Positions 34,869-43,248 of a DNA stretch of 64,000 bases are shown in pieces. The DNA comes from Alteribacter aurantiacus DSM 18675 (lineage in GTDB: Bacteria; Bacillota; Bacilli; Bacillales; Salisediminibacteriaceae): the NCBI RefSeq assembly GCF_000429705.1, contig NZ_KE386943.1:136664-200663 (forward strand), read 5' to 3'. The notes under the pieces were generated by a model, which saw nothing but the letters and a program-made list of their open reading frames with translations, made no database searches and was not told the DNA's origin. The translations under genes and the position numbers were made by a program. The number at the start of each line of letters is the position of its first letter. Positions within the stretch are counted from its first letter, which is position 1.

Positions 34869-35129
34869 TTAGGCAAAATTTAGTCTGCTGTTTTCTCCTT
34901 CTTCGGATCCGTCCAATTCGCCTTGAACTTCATCTCGAAGTAGGCCAACTGCTTCAGCGTATCGAAGCCAAGTGTCCACACTGGCGATTACGACTCTCGC
35001 TTCAACGGTAATGAGCTCGATCCCAACAAGGGACACACGGGCGTATAGGTCAATGACGACTCCTTTATCTAAAATACGGTCAATCACTTCTGCCAAACTT
35101 GATGAATCGGTACTTTTTTGAATAGCCAT
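34869..35129 (-). CDS. gvpB: Gas vesicle shell protein GvpA/GvpB
   Basis: An 86-residue major shell protein, started at the ATG at 35129 ([20 protein letters not shown]) with GGAG ten bases upstream. [52 protein letters not shown] is the highly conserved GvpA core that builds the gas-permeable, water-tight wall. It is the only shell-type copy in the cluster; B. megaterium has gvpA and gvpB. By order (after gvpP and gvpQ) it corresponds to gvpB. The tail is acidic. Confidence 0.96.
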   Translation of the reverse strand: MAIQKSTDSSSLAEVIDRILDKGVVIDLYARVSLVGIELITVEARVVIASVDTWLRYAEAVGLLRDEVQGELDGSEEGENSRLNFA

Positions 35130-35144
35130 GAGTTGCACGCTCCT

Positions 35145-35690
35145 TTAAGGTTTTTTGATGCTACTCGCATTTTTGATATCCGTGACTTTTTTGAGATCTG
35201 ACGGTGTTTTCACGTCACTCAACTTCTTGATTCCATCGCTATCGTCATCAGAATCGTTACTGCTGCCGCTTAATTCGTTATCTTTGATTTCCTCTTTCGC
35301 GTCTTCGCCCTTGGATTTGATACGACGTTTTGCTACTTTGAGGTTTTCTTGGGCTTTTTCACCGGTTTCTTTAAGCTTTTCTCCGGCTTCTTCTACGTTT
35401 TCTTTGACTTTTTCTTTGGACTTTCGTACCTTTTCAAACATGTTGTAGAATTTCTTTCCTATATACGTTGCTGCAGCTGCGTTTTTGGCTTTTGGATGAT
35501 CGTCTGCGAAGTCTTTTGCGGCATCTTTGGCTTCTTCTTTTGTTTCTTTCTTTGCCCGTTTCAAGGTCCCTTTTACTTTGGTGCGGACGTTACTGTTAAG
35601 TAGTGATAAACCGCCGGCTAGAACGGTGATCCCGCCAGCGGCGATAAGGGCTGATTTGGTGTTTGATGATTGACTTGTTTTTTTATCCAT
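35145..35690 (-). CDS. gvpQ: Gas vesicle protein GvpQ-like
   Basis: A 181-residue protein started at the ATG at 35690 with AAAGGAG upstream. One hydrophobic segment (SALIAAGGITVLAGGLSLL, residues 12-30) is followed by a long Lys/Glu-rich region with many KETKEEAKDAAKDFADD-type repeats, likely helical, and a Ser/Asp stretch. In B. megaterium gvpQ lies between gvpP and gvpB and has a similar character. Assignment is by position and composition. Confidence 0.7.
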   Translation of the reverse strand: MDKKTSQSSNTKSALIAAGGITVLAGGLSLLNSNVRTKVKGTLKRAKKETKEEAKDAAKDFADDHPKAKNAAAATYIGKKFYNMFEKVRKSKEKVKENVEEAGEKLKETGEKAQENLKVAKRRIKSKGEDAKEEIKDNELSGSSNDSDDDSDGIKKLSDVKTPSDLKKVTDIKNASSIKKP

Positions 35691-35745
35691 AGCAGCCGCT
35701 CCTTTTCTTGACCTTATTCCTGCTATTAGGGGATATTTGTGTATC

Positions 35746-35782
35746 AAAAAAGAGGGTGCCTTCGCACCATCTCTTTTTTCAC
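35746..35782 (-). terminator. Internal terminator between gvpP-like and gvpQ-like genes
   Basis: AAAAAAGAGATGGTGC pairs with GCACCCTCTTTTTT around GAAG on the minus strand and ends in a T run. It lies only 8 bp after the first gene, so much of the transcription from the sigma-B-type promoter could stop here. Confidence 0.75.
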
Positions 35783-35789
35783 AGTTGTG

Positions 35790-36293
35790 CTAGTCTTTTT
35801 TATCTTCGTCGTTATCGGTATCTTCGTTTTCTTCGTTTTCTTCGTTTGTTTCCTCTTCGTTCTCTTCTGTTTCTTCGTCCGTTGCTTCTTCGGTGGACTC
35901 GTTTTCTTCGTCTGTTTCTTCAGTGGAGCCTTCTTCTAATGTAGCGGCGACGTTGTCAGCGGATTCTCTGAGGGAGTCGGCGATTTCTTCTTGTTTTTCA
36001 GCGCGCCAGTTGCCTACTTTTTCTTTGAGTTTGGATACGGATTCAGTGGACGAGTCTTTGAGTCCTTGGATCGTGTCCTTGCTCTTTTGTGTTGTGCTTT
36101 CATAGCCTGTTGCGATGTCGCCTCGAAGGTCCTTCCCGCTCTTAGGGGTTGTGAGGATCGCGGCGGCTGAACCGATGGCGGCTCCTACTAGAGCGCCTGT
36201 GAGGAATGTCTTCTTACTTCCACCTTTTGGCTGATCTACCTGCGGCTCGTTTGATTGTGGCTGTTCGTTTGATTGCGGTTGTTCTGTAGACAT
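35790..36293 (-). CDS. YtxH-domain protein, GvpP position
   Basis: A 167-residue protein. After a Gln/Pro/Asn-rich start (SNEQPQSNEPQ) comes KKTFLTGALVGAAIGSAAAILTTPKSGKDLRGDIATGY, the YtxH glycine-zipper membrane segment and following motif. An apolipoprotein-like helix is next, and the last 50 residues are almost only Glu, Asp, Asn and Thr. It is the first gene after the sigma-B-type promoter; YtxH-like proteins are often general-stress proteins. B. megaterium gvpP holds this place. Confidence 0.8.
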   Translation of the reverse strand: MSTEQPQSNEQPQSNEPQVDQPKGGSKKTFLTGALVGAAIGSAAAILTTPKSGKDLRGDIATGYESTTQKSKDTIQGLKDSSTESVSKLKEKVGNWRAEKQEEIADSLRESADNVAATLEEGSTEETDEENESTEEATDEETEENEEETNEENEENEDTDNDEDKKD

Positions 36294-36330
36294 GTTGAAT
36301 TCCTCCTTGAAATTGGTTTCTTTACGAGCT

Positions 36331-36355
36331 ATACCCTTTTGTGAAACCTCAAAAC
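36331..36355 (-). promoter_or_regulatory. Candidate sigma-B promoter of the gas-vesicle operon
   Basis: On the minus strand GTTTTG (36355-36350) and GGGTAT (36336-36331) are separated by 13 bp, very close to the sigma-B consensus GTTTAA-N13-GGGTAT. It lies about 40 bp before the first gene's ATG and would place vesicle formation under general stress control. Confidence 0.65.
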
Positions 36356-36544
36356 GACTTTGTTAAGAAATGGTTAAAAAGTAGGTAATACTTGTGGTTT
36401 ATTATGCTAATCGTCCATGATTTACCACCGAAAAGGACGGTTTCTTACCTATTAAAATGATTTGAGTTTTATGAAAGAGGGAAATAGGCTTCATAGCAAG
36501 AATGATAATGTATGGATGTAAATTCGGATTAGGGGTGACAAGTC

Positions 36545-37087
36545 ATGGTTGAGTTTTGGAAGATTAGCGAGTTTGCGAAAGAGTTGGAGAAGCATTCAAG
36601 TACCGTTAGTAATTGGTTCAGTAAGCTCGAGGAGAAGCAGCTTCATTATGTAAATCGTGCGGACGAGGAGCGGATTTTCGACGAGTTTGATCTGGAGATT
36701 GCCCGAGTGATCAAGGCAAAACGTGAGGAGAACAAGTCATTGGATGAGATTTTTCAGGAACTTGACGAGTCGTATGAGTTGCGTCCGTTTCCGGTGGGCG
36801 GTGCCGTTGTTGATATGAGTGCGCTCCGGGCGGAATTGATGGAGGAGCTTGCGGCCACAGCTGAGCAGGACCGCGTGAAGGATGCGGCGTTGCGACGTGA
36901 AGTGGAACGTGCCCTACAGGAGGAGTCGCTCAAGGAGTGGTCGTGTTTGCCCAAGGAGTCGCGGTTGAAGCGCGGGCGACTGTTTTTGAAGGTGGAGGAT
37001 ACGGAGAAGCGGGATCGATTTGTGGAGTTGTACACAGATCGACGGTTTGAGGAGAAGTTTCGTGAGGTGATGGGTGAAAGGGAATGA
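36545..37087 (+). CDS. MerR-like DNA-binding protein
   Basis: A 180-residue protein with an N-terminal MerR-type helix-turn-helix: FWKISEFAKELEKHSSTVSNWFSKLEEKQLHYVNR, then ERIFDEFDLEIARVIKAKREENKSLDEIFQEL. A charged coiled coil follows from about residue 95. It is transcribed away from the gas-vesicle operon across a 250-bp gap, so it may regulate it. AGGGGTG precedes the ATG. No ligand-binding domain is recognised. Confidence 0.75.
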   Translation: MVEFWKISEFAKELEKHSSTVSNWFSKLEEKQLHYVNRADEERIFDEFDLEIARVIKAKREENKSLDEIFQELDESYELRPFPVGGAVVDMSALRAELMEELAATAEQDRVKDAALRREVERALQEESLKEWSCLPKESRLKRGRLFLKVEDTEKRDRFVELYTDRRFEEKFREVMGERE

Positions 37088-37132
37088 GAACATTCGGGCA
37101 TTATCTTTTCAATTTCATAGGTTAGTAGGAGA

Positions 37133-37168
37133 AAGTCGGGGTTGAGGTTGTGGCCCCGGTTTTTTTGT
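37133..37168 (+). terminator. Intrinsic terminator after the MerR-like gene
   Basis: TCGGGG pairs with CCCCGG around TTGAGGTTGTGG, followed by seven T. The first 21-bp repeat array begins about 40 bp beyond. Confidence 0.68.
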
Positions 37169-37207
37169 GTGGGTTTTGGGGTGGGGGGCTACGGAGGGCG
37201 GCGGTGG

Positions 37208-37640
37208 ATTTACGGGTTGGAGATCTTTTTTCTACAGAACGATGTTTTTATTTACGGGTTCGTGTCTCTGATTCCCGGGTTCCTACTGCTTTTTTACGAC
37301 TTCACCGCTCCTATTTACGGGTTGGCTTAAATTTCCTCCTCGCTCATACCCACACCCCTAGCTTGGGGGTTTTTACGGGTTGAGGGTCTTTTTTCTACGG
37401 TACGGTGTTTTCATTTACGAGTTCTTCTCTCTGATTCCCGGGTTCCTTCTGCTTTTTTACGACTTCACCGCTCCTATTTACGGGTTGGCTTAAATTTCCT
37501 CCTCGCTCATACCCACACCCCTAGTTAGGGGGTTTTTACGGGTTGAGGGTCTTTTTTCTACGGTACGGTGTTTTTATTTACGAGTTCGTCGCTCTGAATC
37601 CCGGGTTCCTACTCCCTATTTACGGGTTAGCTCAAATTTC
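37208..37640 (+). repeat. 21-bp-period array A1 (164-bp super-repeats)
   Basis: The motif TTTACGGGTT or close variants (TCTACGGTAC, TTTACGAGTT, TTCCCGGGTT, TTTACGACTT) recurs every 20-22, mostly 21, bp. Six such units plus a spacer with ACCCC-TAGCT-TGGGGGT and TTTTT make a super-repeat of 163-164 bp. Super-repeats start at 37210, 37374 and 37537; the third is cut off inside the NERD gene's 3' end. Open frames in it are repeat artefacts. Confidence 0.92.
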
Positions 37641-38684
37641 CATCAGCCCCACTTACTATTCTCACCTTCTTTGGTTTCACCTTATATTGATCTAAAGCCA
37701 GATGGCCTAAATGATACCTCTTTCCCTTGGTCCTTCCTTCTGCAGGTAGTTTGAGATTCTCAAAGATTGAACCTACATGTCTGGCATTGGATATACCCCA
37801 AAAAAATCTCTAAATTCGCTGTTCTTAATGGTTGGGGAAACTAGTAAAGAGAACTCTTGCAGTGCTTTTAATAGCTCTTCTCTTTCATTTGTACGTCTAG
37901 AGCACCTCTTACAATACCAGCTTTTCTTTTCTCTAAGCATGGGTAGGGTGAGGCACTTTGGACAAAGAAGCCCTTTCTTTACTTGGTCGAGATGGAGGTT
38001 ATATTTTTGTAGAACGTTTGGGGATTTTTCTTTGTGGCTTGATAAGAGAGTGAAATCGAGGTTGGAGAGTTCGTGTGATTTGAGAACGGTATGGGAGTAT
38101 TTCCGCTCTATTTCTGAGATAGAGAAGTCGAGGAATGAGCTCCTTATGATTCGATTGCATTCTGGAAACCCGTTACTAAACTTTAATTCTGGGCTGCGAT
38201 GTGTCATTACGACTAGATGCTCTACTGGAATTTGATCATATCCTTTTTTGTTTAGCCAATCCTTTAAGTGATTTGCTTGTCTTTTTACTTGTAGTAATGG
38301 ACAGTCATGCATCTCAACTGAATGATCTTGGAACGTTTGCTTGAGCTGATTTGTTTCGTGGTTAAATTCAAGCATGACTCCTCCTAAATACTTGATTTCA
38401 ATGATAAGGATAAACTTTGGTGTTAGGGTAAGGGTGTCGATTTGGAAAGCTGATTCCGGAGTGAGTAGGCGGAGGTGGTGGTAGATCAGATTGTGATTTG
38501 AACGGGCTGCCACATTTAAATAATAATCGATCGATTGTTCTCCTTTATAACCTGATTCCGCCCGACCAAGATCCTTTTCAAAATATTTGTATGTGGGGTA
38601 TTGTTGTGGGAATCGCGGGGCTAGTGCTCGGAGAGTGAGAAGCTCAAGGGAGGGTTTGCGAGGCTTTCTTATCACATGCATCAT
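37627..38684 (-). pseudogene. NERD nuclease-like/zinc-ribbon protein, C-terminus frameshifted
   Basis: A 303-residue frame (stop at 37773) carries a NERD domain: ESGYKGEQSIDYYL, IYHHLRLLTPESAFQIDTLTLTPKFILIIEIKYL (restriction-endonuclease-like D and ExK) and CPLLQVKRQANHLKDWL. A zinc ribbon follows (CPKC...CKRC). After EFRDFFGV the frame ends early. In another frame the minus strand continues SNARHVGSIFENLKLPAEG...TKGKRY down to a TAA at 37627, aligning residue for residue with the NERD gene at 49995. A 2-bp insertion in TATAT near 37791-37799 explains the break. NERD is tied to DNA processing, exact role unknown. Both sides are flanked by 21-bp arrays. Confidence 0.8.
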
Positions 38685-38770
38685 CCTTTCTGTGTTTAAA
38701 AACTATGATTCGACACAGTCTTGGATAATCCTCTAATTATATTGAAAGATATCAGCAAGGTGAAGGAAGG

Positions 38771-39405
38771 GGTTTTTTTACGGGTTGAGGGTCTCTTTTC
38801 TACGGTACTTAGCTATGATTTACGACTTCGCTTCTCTTTTTCCCCCTATCTTATTACTATTTTACGGCTTCTCGCTCTCTATTTACGGGTTGGCTCAAAT
38901 TCACTCCCACGCCCATACCCAAACACCTAGCTTGTGGTTTTTTACGGGTTGAGGGTCGCTATTCTACGGTACGGTGTTTTGATTTACTGGTTCGTCTCTC
39001 TGATTCCCGGGTTCCTTCTGCTTTTTTACGACTTCACCGCCCCTATTTACGGGTTAGCTCAAATTCACTCCCACGCCCATGCTCACACCCCTATCTAGGG
39101 GATTTTTACGGGTTGGGGCTCTCCTTTCTACGGAACCCCCCTCTGATTTACGGCTTAGCTTCTTCTTTTCACGGCTCTTCAACTCGGATTCGCGGCTTCA
39201 CGCTCTTTATTAACGGGTTGGCTCAAATTCACTTCCTCGCCCATACCCACACCCCTAGCTTGGGGGTTTTTACGGGTTGGGGAGCTTTTTTCTACAGAAT
39301 GTTCCTCGTTTTTACAGGTGCAGAGCTCTTTTTCCCCGGGTGCTTCTACTTTTTTACGGCTTCACGTCCCCTATATACGGGTTGGCTCATAATCAACCGC
39401 CCCCG
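38771..39405 (+). repeat. 21-bp-period array A2 (164-bp super-repeats)
   Basis: Super-repeats start at 38779, 38943, 39107 and 39271, each 164 bp from the last and in the same orientation as array A1. Each has TACGGGTT-type words every 21 bp and, between super-repeats, a short palindrome (ACCCCTAGCTTGGGGG, ACCCCTATCTAGGGGA) followed by TTTTT. The NERD gene lies between A1 and A2. No reading frame is supported. The last units run up to the oppA terminator. Confidence 0.92.
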
Positions 39406-39415
39406 CCCCACGCAA

Positions 39416-39453
39416 AAACACCCTCCCGCCAAAAGCGGGAGGGTGCCTATACC
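39416..39453 (-). terminator. Intrinsic terminator of oppA
   Basis: On the minus strand GCACCCTCCCGC pairs with GCGGGAGGGTG around TTTTGG, followed by TTTTTG. It touches the end of array A2. Confidence 0.85.
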
Positions 39454-39460
39454 CAAAAAA

Positions 39461-41077
39461 TTAGTTAATCGTCACTTCTTGTAGTTGATACAAGCCGTTC
39501 GGGTGCTTCCAGAAGCCTTGAACGTTGTCACGTAGACCTACCAAGTAGTAGTTGTGGTATAGGTTTACGAGTGGTGCTTCTTCGGAAAGTAGTTCTTGAA
39601 TTTCTTTATACATCTCTTCACGAGTGGCTTCGTCTGTTTCACGACGGGCATCTTCTAGAAGGTTGTCCAGTTCTTCGTTGTCTGTGAACGTACGGTTACC
39701 TGGTGAACCTTTTTGTGAAGAGTGGAACAGTGGATACATACCGTAGTCTGCGTCACCTGTTACTGTTACCCATCCAAGGATGAACATGTCGTGTTGACCG
39801 TTTGCAGTTTGATCGAGGTACGTACCCCACTCAACAACATTGATGTCAACGTCAACGCCGATTTGCTCAAGTTGGTTTTGAATGATGATCGCGATGTCTT
39901 CACGCTCGCCATCGTTTGTCCAAATTGTTGTTTCAAAACCGTCTTCGTAGCCTGCTTCAGCAAGAAGTTCCTGCGCTCTTTCAGGATCATATTCGAGTTC
40001 TGATGCTTCATCACTGTAACCAAATACAAGGTCACTGATGATACCAGTAGCTTCAGATGCATAGCCTTCGAGGATACCGTTAATGATCGCATCTTTATCG
40101 ATCGCCATTGTTAGAGCTTGACGTACTTTTGGATCATCATACGGCTCTTTTTCCGTGTTGAATCCAACGTACGCAGTACTTAAGCTTTCCTGCTCGTACA
40201 CGTTAGCTCCGTCCATATTATCTACACGGCTCTTACTTGTTGGCTCAACAGGGAAGGAAATGTGAACATCTCCTGTTTCAAGGTTACCTAAACGAGTACT
40301 TGGCTCAGAGATCACTTGGAAAGTAACGGAGTCAAGTTTTGCGTTGTCACCCCAGTAGTCTTCGTTCTTTGTAAGAACAACATCTGTACCGATGTTGCGA
40401 GATTCGAATTTAAAGTAGCCAGTACCTGCAGGTTCGTTGTTAATGAAGCTTCCTGCATCTTCGCCATCTTCCATCGCTTCGTAATCTGCTTCGATCGCAT
40501 CCTTACTGATCATCGCGCCACCAGAGTGAGCGAGGTGCGTTGGAAGTGGAGCAAATGGGAATTCTGTTTTGATTTGGACTGTATATTCATCCACTACAAT
40601 AACGTCTTCTACCATGTCGAATAAGAACACACGCGGAGAACCGATGTCCGGGTCGAGAACGCGGTCAAAGTTTGCTTTTACTACGTCTGCGTTGAATTCG
40701 CTGCCGTCGTGGAAGGTTACGTCTTCACGGAGTTCGAATTCCCATAGGTCGTCTTCTACTTGATCCCAGTCTGTTGCTAGAAGGGGTTCAAGTTCCATAT
40801 CTTCACTTTGAGTGACTAGGGTCTCAAAAATGTTATTCTGAATGTTACTTGAAGGTACATCGTTAGAACCGTGTGGGTCTAATGCTACGATGTCAGCTTG
40901 CATGGCAATTTTAAGATCGCCACCTTCTTCACCTGTAGCTTCTTCGCCGCCACCATCTGTTCCACCGTCTGTTCCTCCATCTGTGCCGCCTTCGTCAGGC
41001 TCGCTAGCACATCCAACGAGAGCCACTGCCATAACAGTTGGAATCGCAATGGATTTTAACCAGGTGCTTTTTTTCAT
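39461..41077 (-). CDS. Peptide/glutathione-type ABC transporter, binding lipoprotein
   Basis: A 538-residue SBP_bac_5 protein. The signal peptide ends in the lipobox AVALVGCASE, so Cys23 or so is lipid-modified. A Gly/Asp/Thr-rich acidic linker (GGTDGGTDGGTDGGG) follows, then DLKIAMQADIVALDPHGSND and VTFHDGSEFNADVVKANFDRV, the family signature. It catches oligopeptides or glutathione-like ligands for the OppBCDF system encoded divergently. The acidic linker fits a halophile. Ligand cannot be stated. Confidence 0.93.
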   Translation of the reverse strand: MKKSTWLKSIAIPTVMAVALVGCASEPDEGGTDGGTDGGTDGGGEEATGEEGGDLKIAMQADIVALDPHGSNDVPSSNIQNNIFETLVTQSEDMELEPLLATDWDQVEDDLWEFELREDVTFHDGSEFNADVVKANFDRVLDPDIGSPRVFLFDMVEDVIVVDEYTVQIKTEFPFAPLPTHLAHSGGAMISKDAIEADYEAMEDGEDAGSFINNEPAGTGYFKFESRNIGTDVVLTKNEDYWGDNAKLDSVTFQVISEPSTRLGNLETGDVHISFPVEPTSKSRVDNMDGANVYEQESLSTAYVGFNTEKEPYDDPKVRQALTMAIDKDAIINGILEGYASEATGIISDLVFGYSDEASELEYDPERAQELLAEAGYEDGFETTIWTNDGEREDIAIIIQNQLEQIGVDVDINVVEWGTYLDQTANGQHDMFILGWVTVTGDADYGMYPLFHSSQKGSPGNRTFTDNEELDNLLEDARRETDEATREEMYKEIQELLSEEAPLVNLYHNYYLVGLRDNVQGFWKHPNGLYQLQEVTIN

Positions 41078-41397
41078 AGGTATGTCCTCCTGTGTGTAAA
41101 ATATATTACGTTTTCATTACTAACCTACATGAAATACTTTTAAAAAACAAGTTTAAATTGTCAAAACCTTTTACGTTTTCAATAATTCAGAATATTATTT
41201 TCCGAATATAGTATTTTTTACCCCCTACAAAAGATCTTGTAAGCACTTTCATCCCTTGATCTAATTGGTTTACATATATTTCAAAACCCGTTATCCCTTG
41301 TAATATTCTATTGAGGTGATATAATTTTGCATGTGTCGAAAAAAGTCGCTTTTGTACACTAAACTTTCAAATAATTATGAACAGGGGGAAGACTTTG
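41078..41397. other. Regulatory gap between oppA and oppCBDF
   Basis: 320 bp without a gene. The plus-strand promoter lies at 41298-41325. On the minus strand a TTGACA occurs at 41164-41159, about 80 bp before oppA, with only a poor -10 (TAAAAG) 16 bp on. No obvious operator. Confidence 0.5.
41298..41325 (+). promoter_or_regulatory. Sigma-A-type promoter of oppCBDF
   Basis: TTGTAA and a perfect TATAAT are spaced by 16 bp, about 70 bp before the oppC start. Confidence 0.55.
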
Positions 41398-42285
41398 ATG
41401 GCTGAAACGACAGTTAACAAACCAGCTGCGAAGCCACCATCGCCGACGATTGAAAATTTAAAAACGATTTTCAAAAAATTACGCAAAAATAAAGCGGCTA
41501 TGGTTGGTGGGTACTTAATCATTTTCTTTGTAATAGTGGCAATATTTGGCCCACTCTTTACGACGGGGTCACCAAGCGCCATTGATCCGACAAACAGAAT
41601 GGCTCCTCCATCTGCGGATAACTGGTTCGGTACGGACCACCAAGGAAGGGATATCTTTACAAGAATTATTCACGGGATGTCCATCACTTTATACATCGGC
41701 TTTAGTTCCGTATTAATCGGGGCAATAGTTGGAGTCTTTATTGGGTTAGTCTCCGGGTATTACGGAAAAAAAGTAGATGCAATTTTAATGCGTTGTATGG
41801 ACGTGCTTCTTGCGTTCCCTGGTATTCTTCTTGCGCTTGCGATTGTAAGTGTACTTGGAGGAAGCTTGCAAAACGTAATCATTGCCGTTGGTATCTTCTC
41901 GGTTCCCATGTTTGCACGTATCGTGCGTGGGTCGGTGCTTGCGGTTCGAAAACTTGAGTATGTAGATGCCGTTCGTGCGTTAGGCGCGTCGGACACGCGA
42001 ATTATATTTAGACACGTTTTACCAAACATTATGTCACCAATTATCGTTCAGGCCACTCTTCGTATGGCAACGGCAATCTTAACTGCCAGCGGACTCTCTT
42101 TCTTAGGATTAGGTGCACAGCCGCCGACACCTGAATGGGGCGCTATGCTAAGTGCTGGACGTAACTATATGTGGGACAGCCCTCACATTGCTTTGTTCCC
42201 AGGACTTGCGATCGTCATTGTCGTACTCGCCTTCAACATTTTCGGTGACGGCTTACGTGACGCTCTTGATCCTAAAACGAAATAA
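41398..42285 (+). CDS. Peptide ABC transporter permease, OppC/DppC type
   Basis: A 295-residue permease started at the ATG at 41398 (MAETTVNKPAAK) with GGGGGAAG upstream. An N-terminal OppC_N region (KKLRKNKAAMVGGYLIIFF) with one helix is followed by five more helices. NWFGTDHQGRDIFTRIIHG and the EAA-like loop YVDAVRALGASDTRIIFRHVLPNIM contact the ATPases. It forms the pore with the OppB-type permease encoded next. Confidence 0.93.
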   Translation: MAETTVNKPAAKPPSPTIENLKTIFKKLRKNKAAMVGGYLIIFFVIVAIFGPLFTTGSPSAIDPTNRMAPPSADNWFGTDHQGRDIFTRIIHGMSITLYIGFSSVLIGAIVGVFIGLVSGYYGKKVDAILMRCMDVLLAFPGILLALAIVSVLGGSLQNVIIAVGIFSVPMFARIVRGSVLAVRKLEYVDAVRALGASDTRIIFRHVLPNIMSPIIVQATLRMATAILTASGLSFLGLGAQPPTPEWGAMLSAGRNYMWDSPHIALFPGLAIVIVVLAFNIFGDGLRDALDPKTK

Positions 42286-42306
42286 TTAAAAGAGAGGTGA
42301 GACAAA

Positions 42307-43230
42307 ATGTTGGTTTATATCATTAGACGTTTATTGCAAACCATCCCGGTACTACTCGGGGTTACCATATTGGTATTTTCCATGATGCACTTGATTCCTG
42401 GTGATCCGGCGCAAATCATTGCCGGTGAAAGCGCCAGTGAAACACAGGTAGAACAAATGCGTGAGCGACTCGGCCTTAATGAGCCACTCGTTGTTCAATA
42501 TGGGAAATTCCTTGGCGGTGTGATTCAAGGTGATTTAGGAAACTCGATCCGAAGCGGAAATCCCGTATCAGCTGAAATTGGTGCGCGGATAATGGTTACA
42601 ATAGAACTTGCCGTATACAGTACGATACTGAGTATATTCTTGGGACTTATTGCAGGAATCGTCTCAGCTACGAAACGATATACATTTTGGGATACGAGCA
42701 TCATGATTGTGGCTTTGTTCGGTCTTTCTATGCCGAACTTCTGGTTAGGTCTTATGCTTATTCAGTATTTTGCCCTCCCGCCACTACAGTGGTTCCCGGT
42801 TTCCGGTTGGGGAACGCCTGGTCACATTGTGCTCCCGGTTATTACTCTCGGTACAGCTGGTGCGGCGATTATCGCCCGTATGACTCGTTCGTCCATGCTT
42901 GAAGTCATCAACCAGGACTACATTCGTACAGCTCGTGCCAAAGGGGTTAAAGAAAAGTATGTCATTTATAAGCACGCCCTGCGTAACGCACTGATTCCGG
43001 TTGTTACGGTTGTAGGTCTCCAGTTCGGTGTTCTACTTGGAGGTACGGTGCTTACAGAAACGGTATTTGCGATTAATGGAATGGGGCGACTCGTCATTGA
43101 TGCGATCAATGCCCGGGACTTCCCGATTGTACAAGGGTCCGTTCTCGTTATTGCCCTATTATTCGTACTTGTAAACTTAATTGTCGACTTGAGTTATCGA
43201 TTCTTGAATAAACGAATTGAATTGGATTAA
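42307..43230 (+). CDS. Peptide ABC transporter permease, OppB/DppB type
   Basis: A 307-residue permease with six helices starting [32 protein letters not shown] and the EAA loop [27 protein letters not shown] are typical of OppB/DppB/GsiC. AGAGAGGTGAGAC precedes the ATG. The order C-B-D-F (rather than B-C-D-F) is a small variation. Confidence 0.94.
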   Translation: MLVYIIRRLLQTIPVLLGVTILVFSMMHLIPGDPAQIIAGESASETQVEQMRERLGLNEPLVVQYGKFLGGVIQGDLGNSIRSGNPVSAEIGARIMVTIELAVYSTILSIFLGLIAGIVSATKRYTFWDTSIMIVALFGLSMPNFWLGLMLIQYFALPPLQWFPVSGWGTPGHIVLPVITLGTAGAAIIARMTRSSMLEVINQDYIRTARAKGVKEKYVIYKHALRNALIPVVTVVGLQFGVLLGGTVLTETVFAINGMGRLVIDAINARDFPIVQGSVLVIALLFVLVNLIVDLSYRFLNKRIELD

Positions 43231-43248
43231 GGAAAGGAGGGTACTTCT

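Noticed and set aside
37208..39405. CRISPR-like appearance of the arrays
   Set aside because: The repeats are contiguous 21-bp units without unique spacers of constant length, and no cas gene is present.
37142..39484. Several open frames of 60-120 codons inside arrays A1 and A2
   Set aside because: They are repeat artefacts: the same short peptide recurs with each 164-bp unit and there are no start signals.
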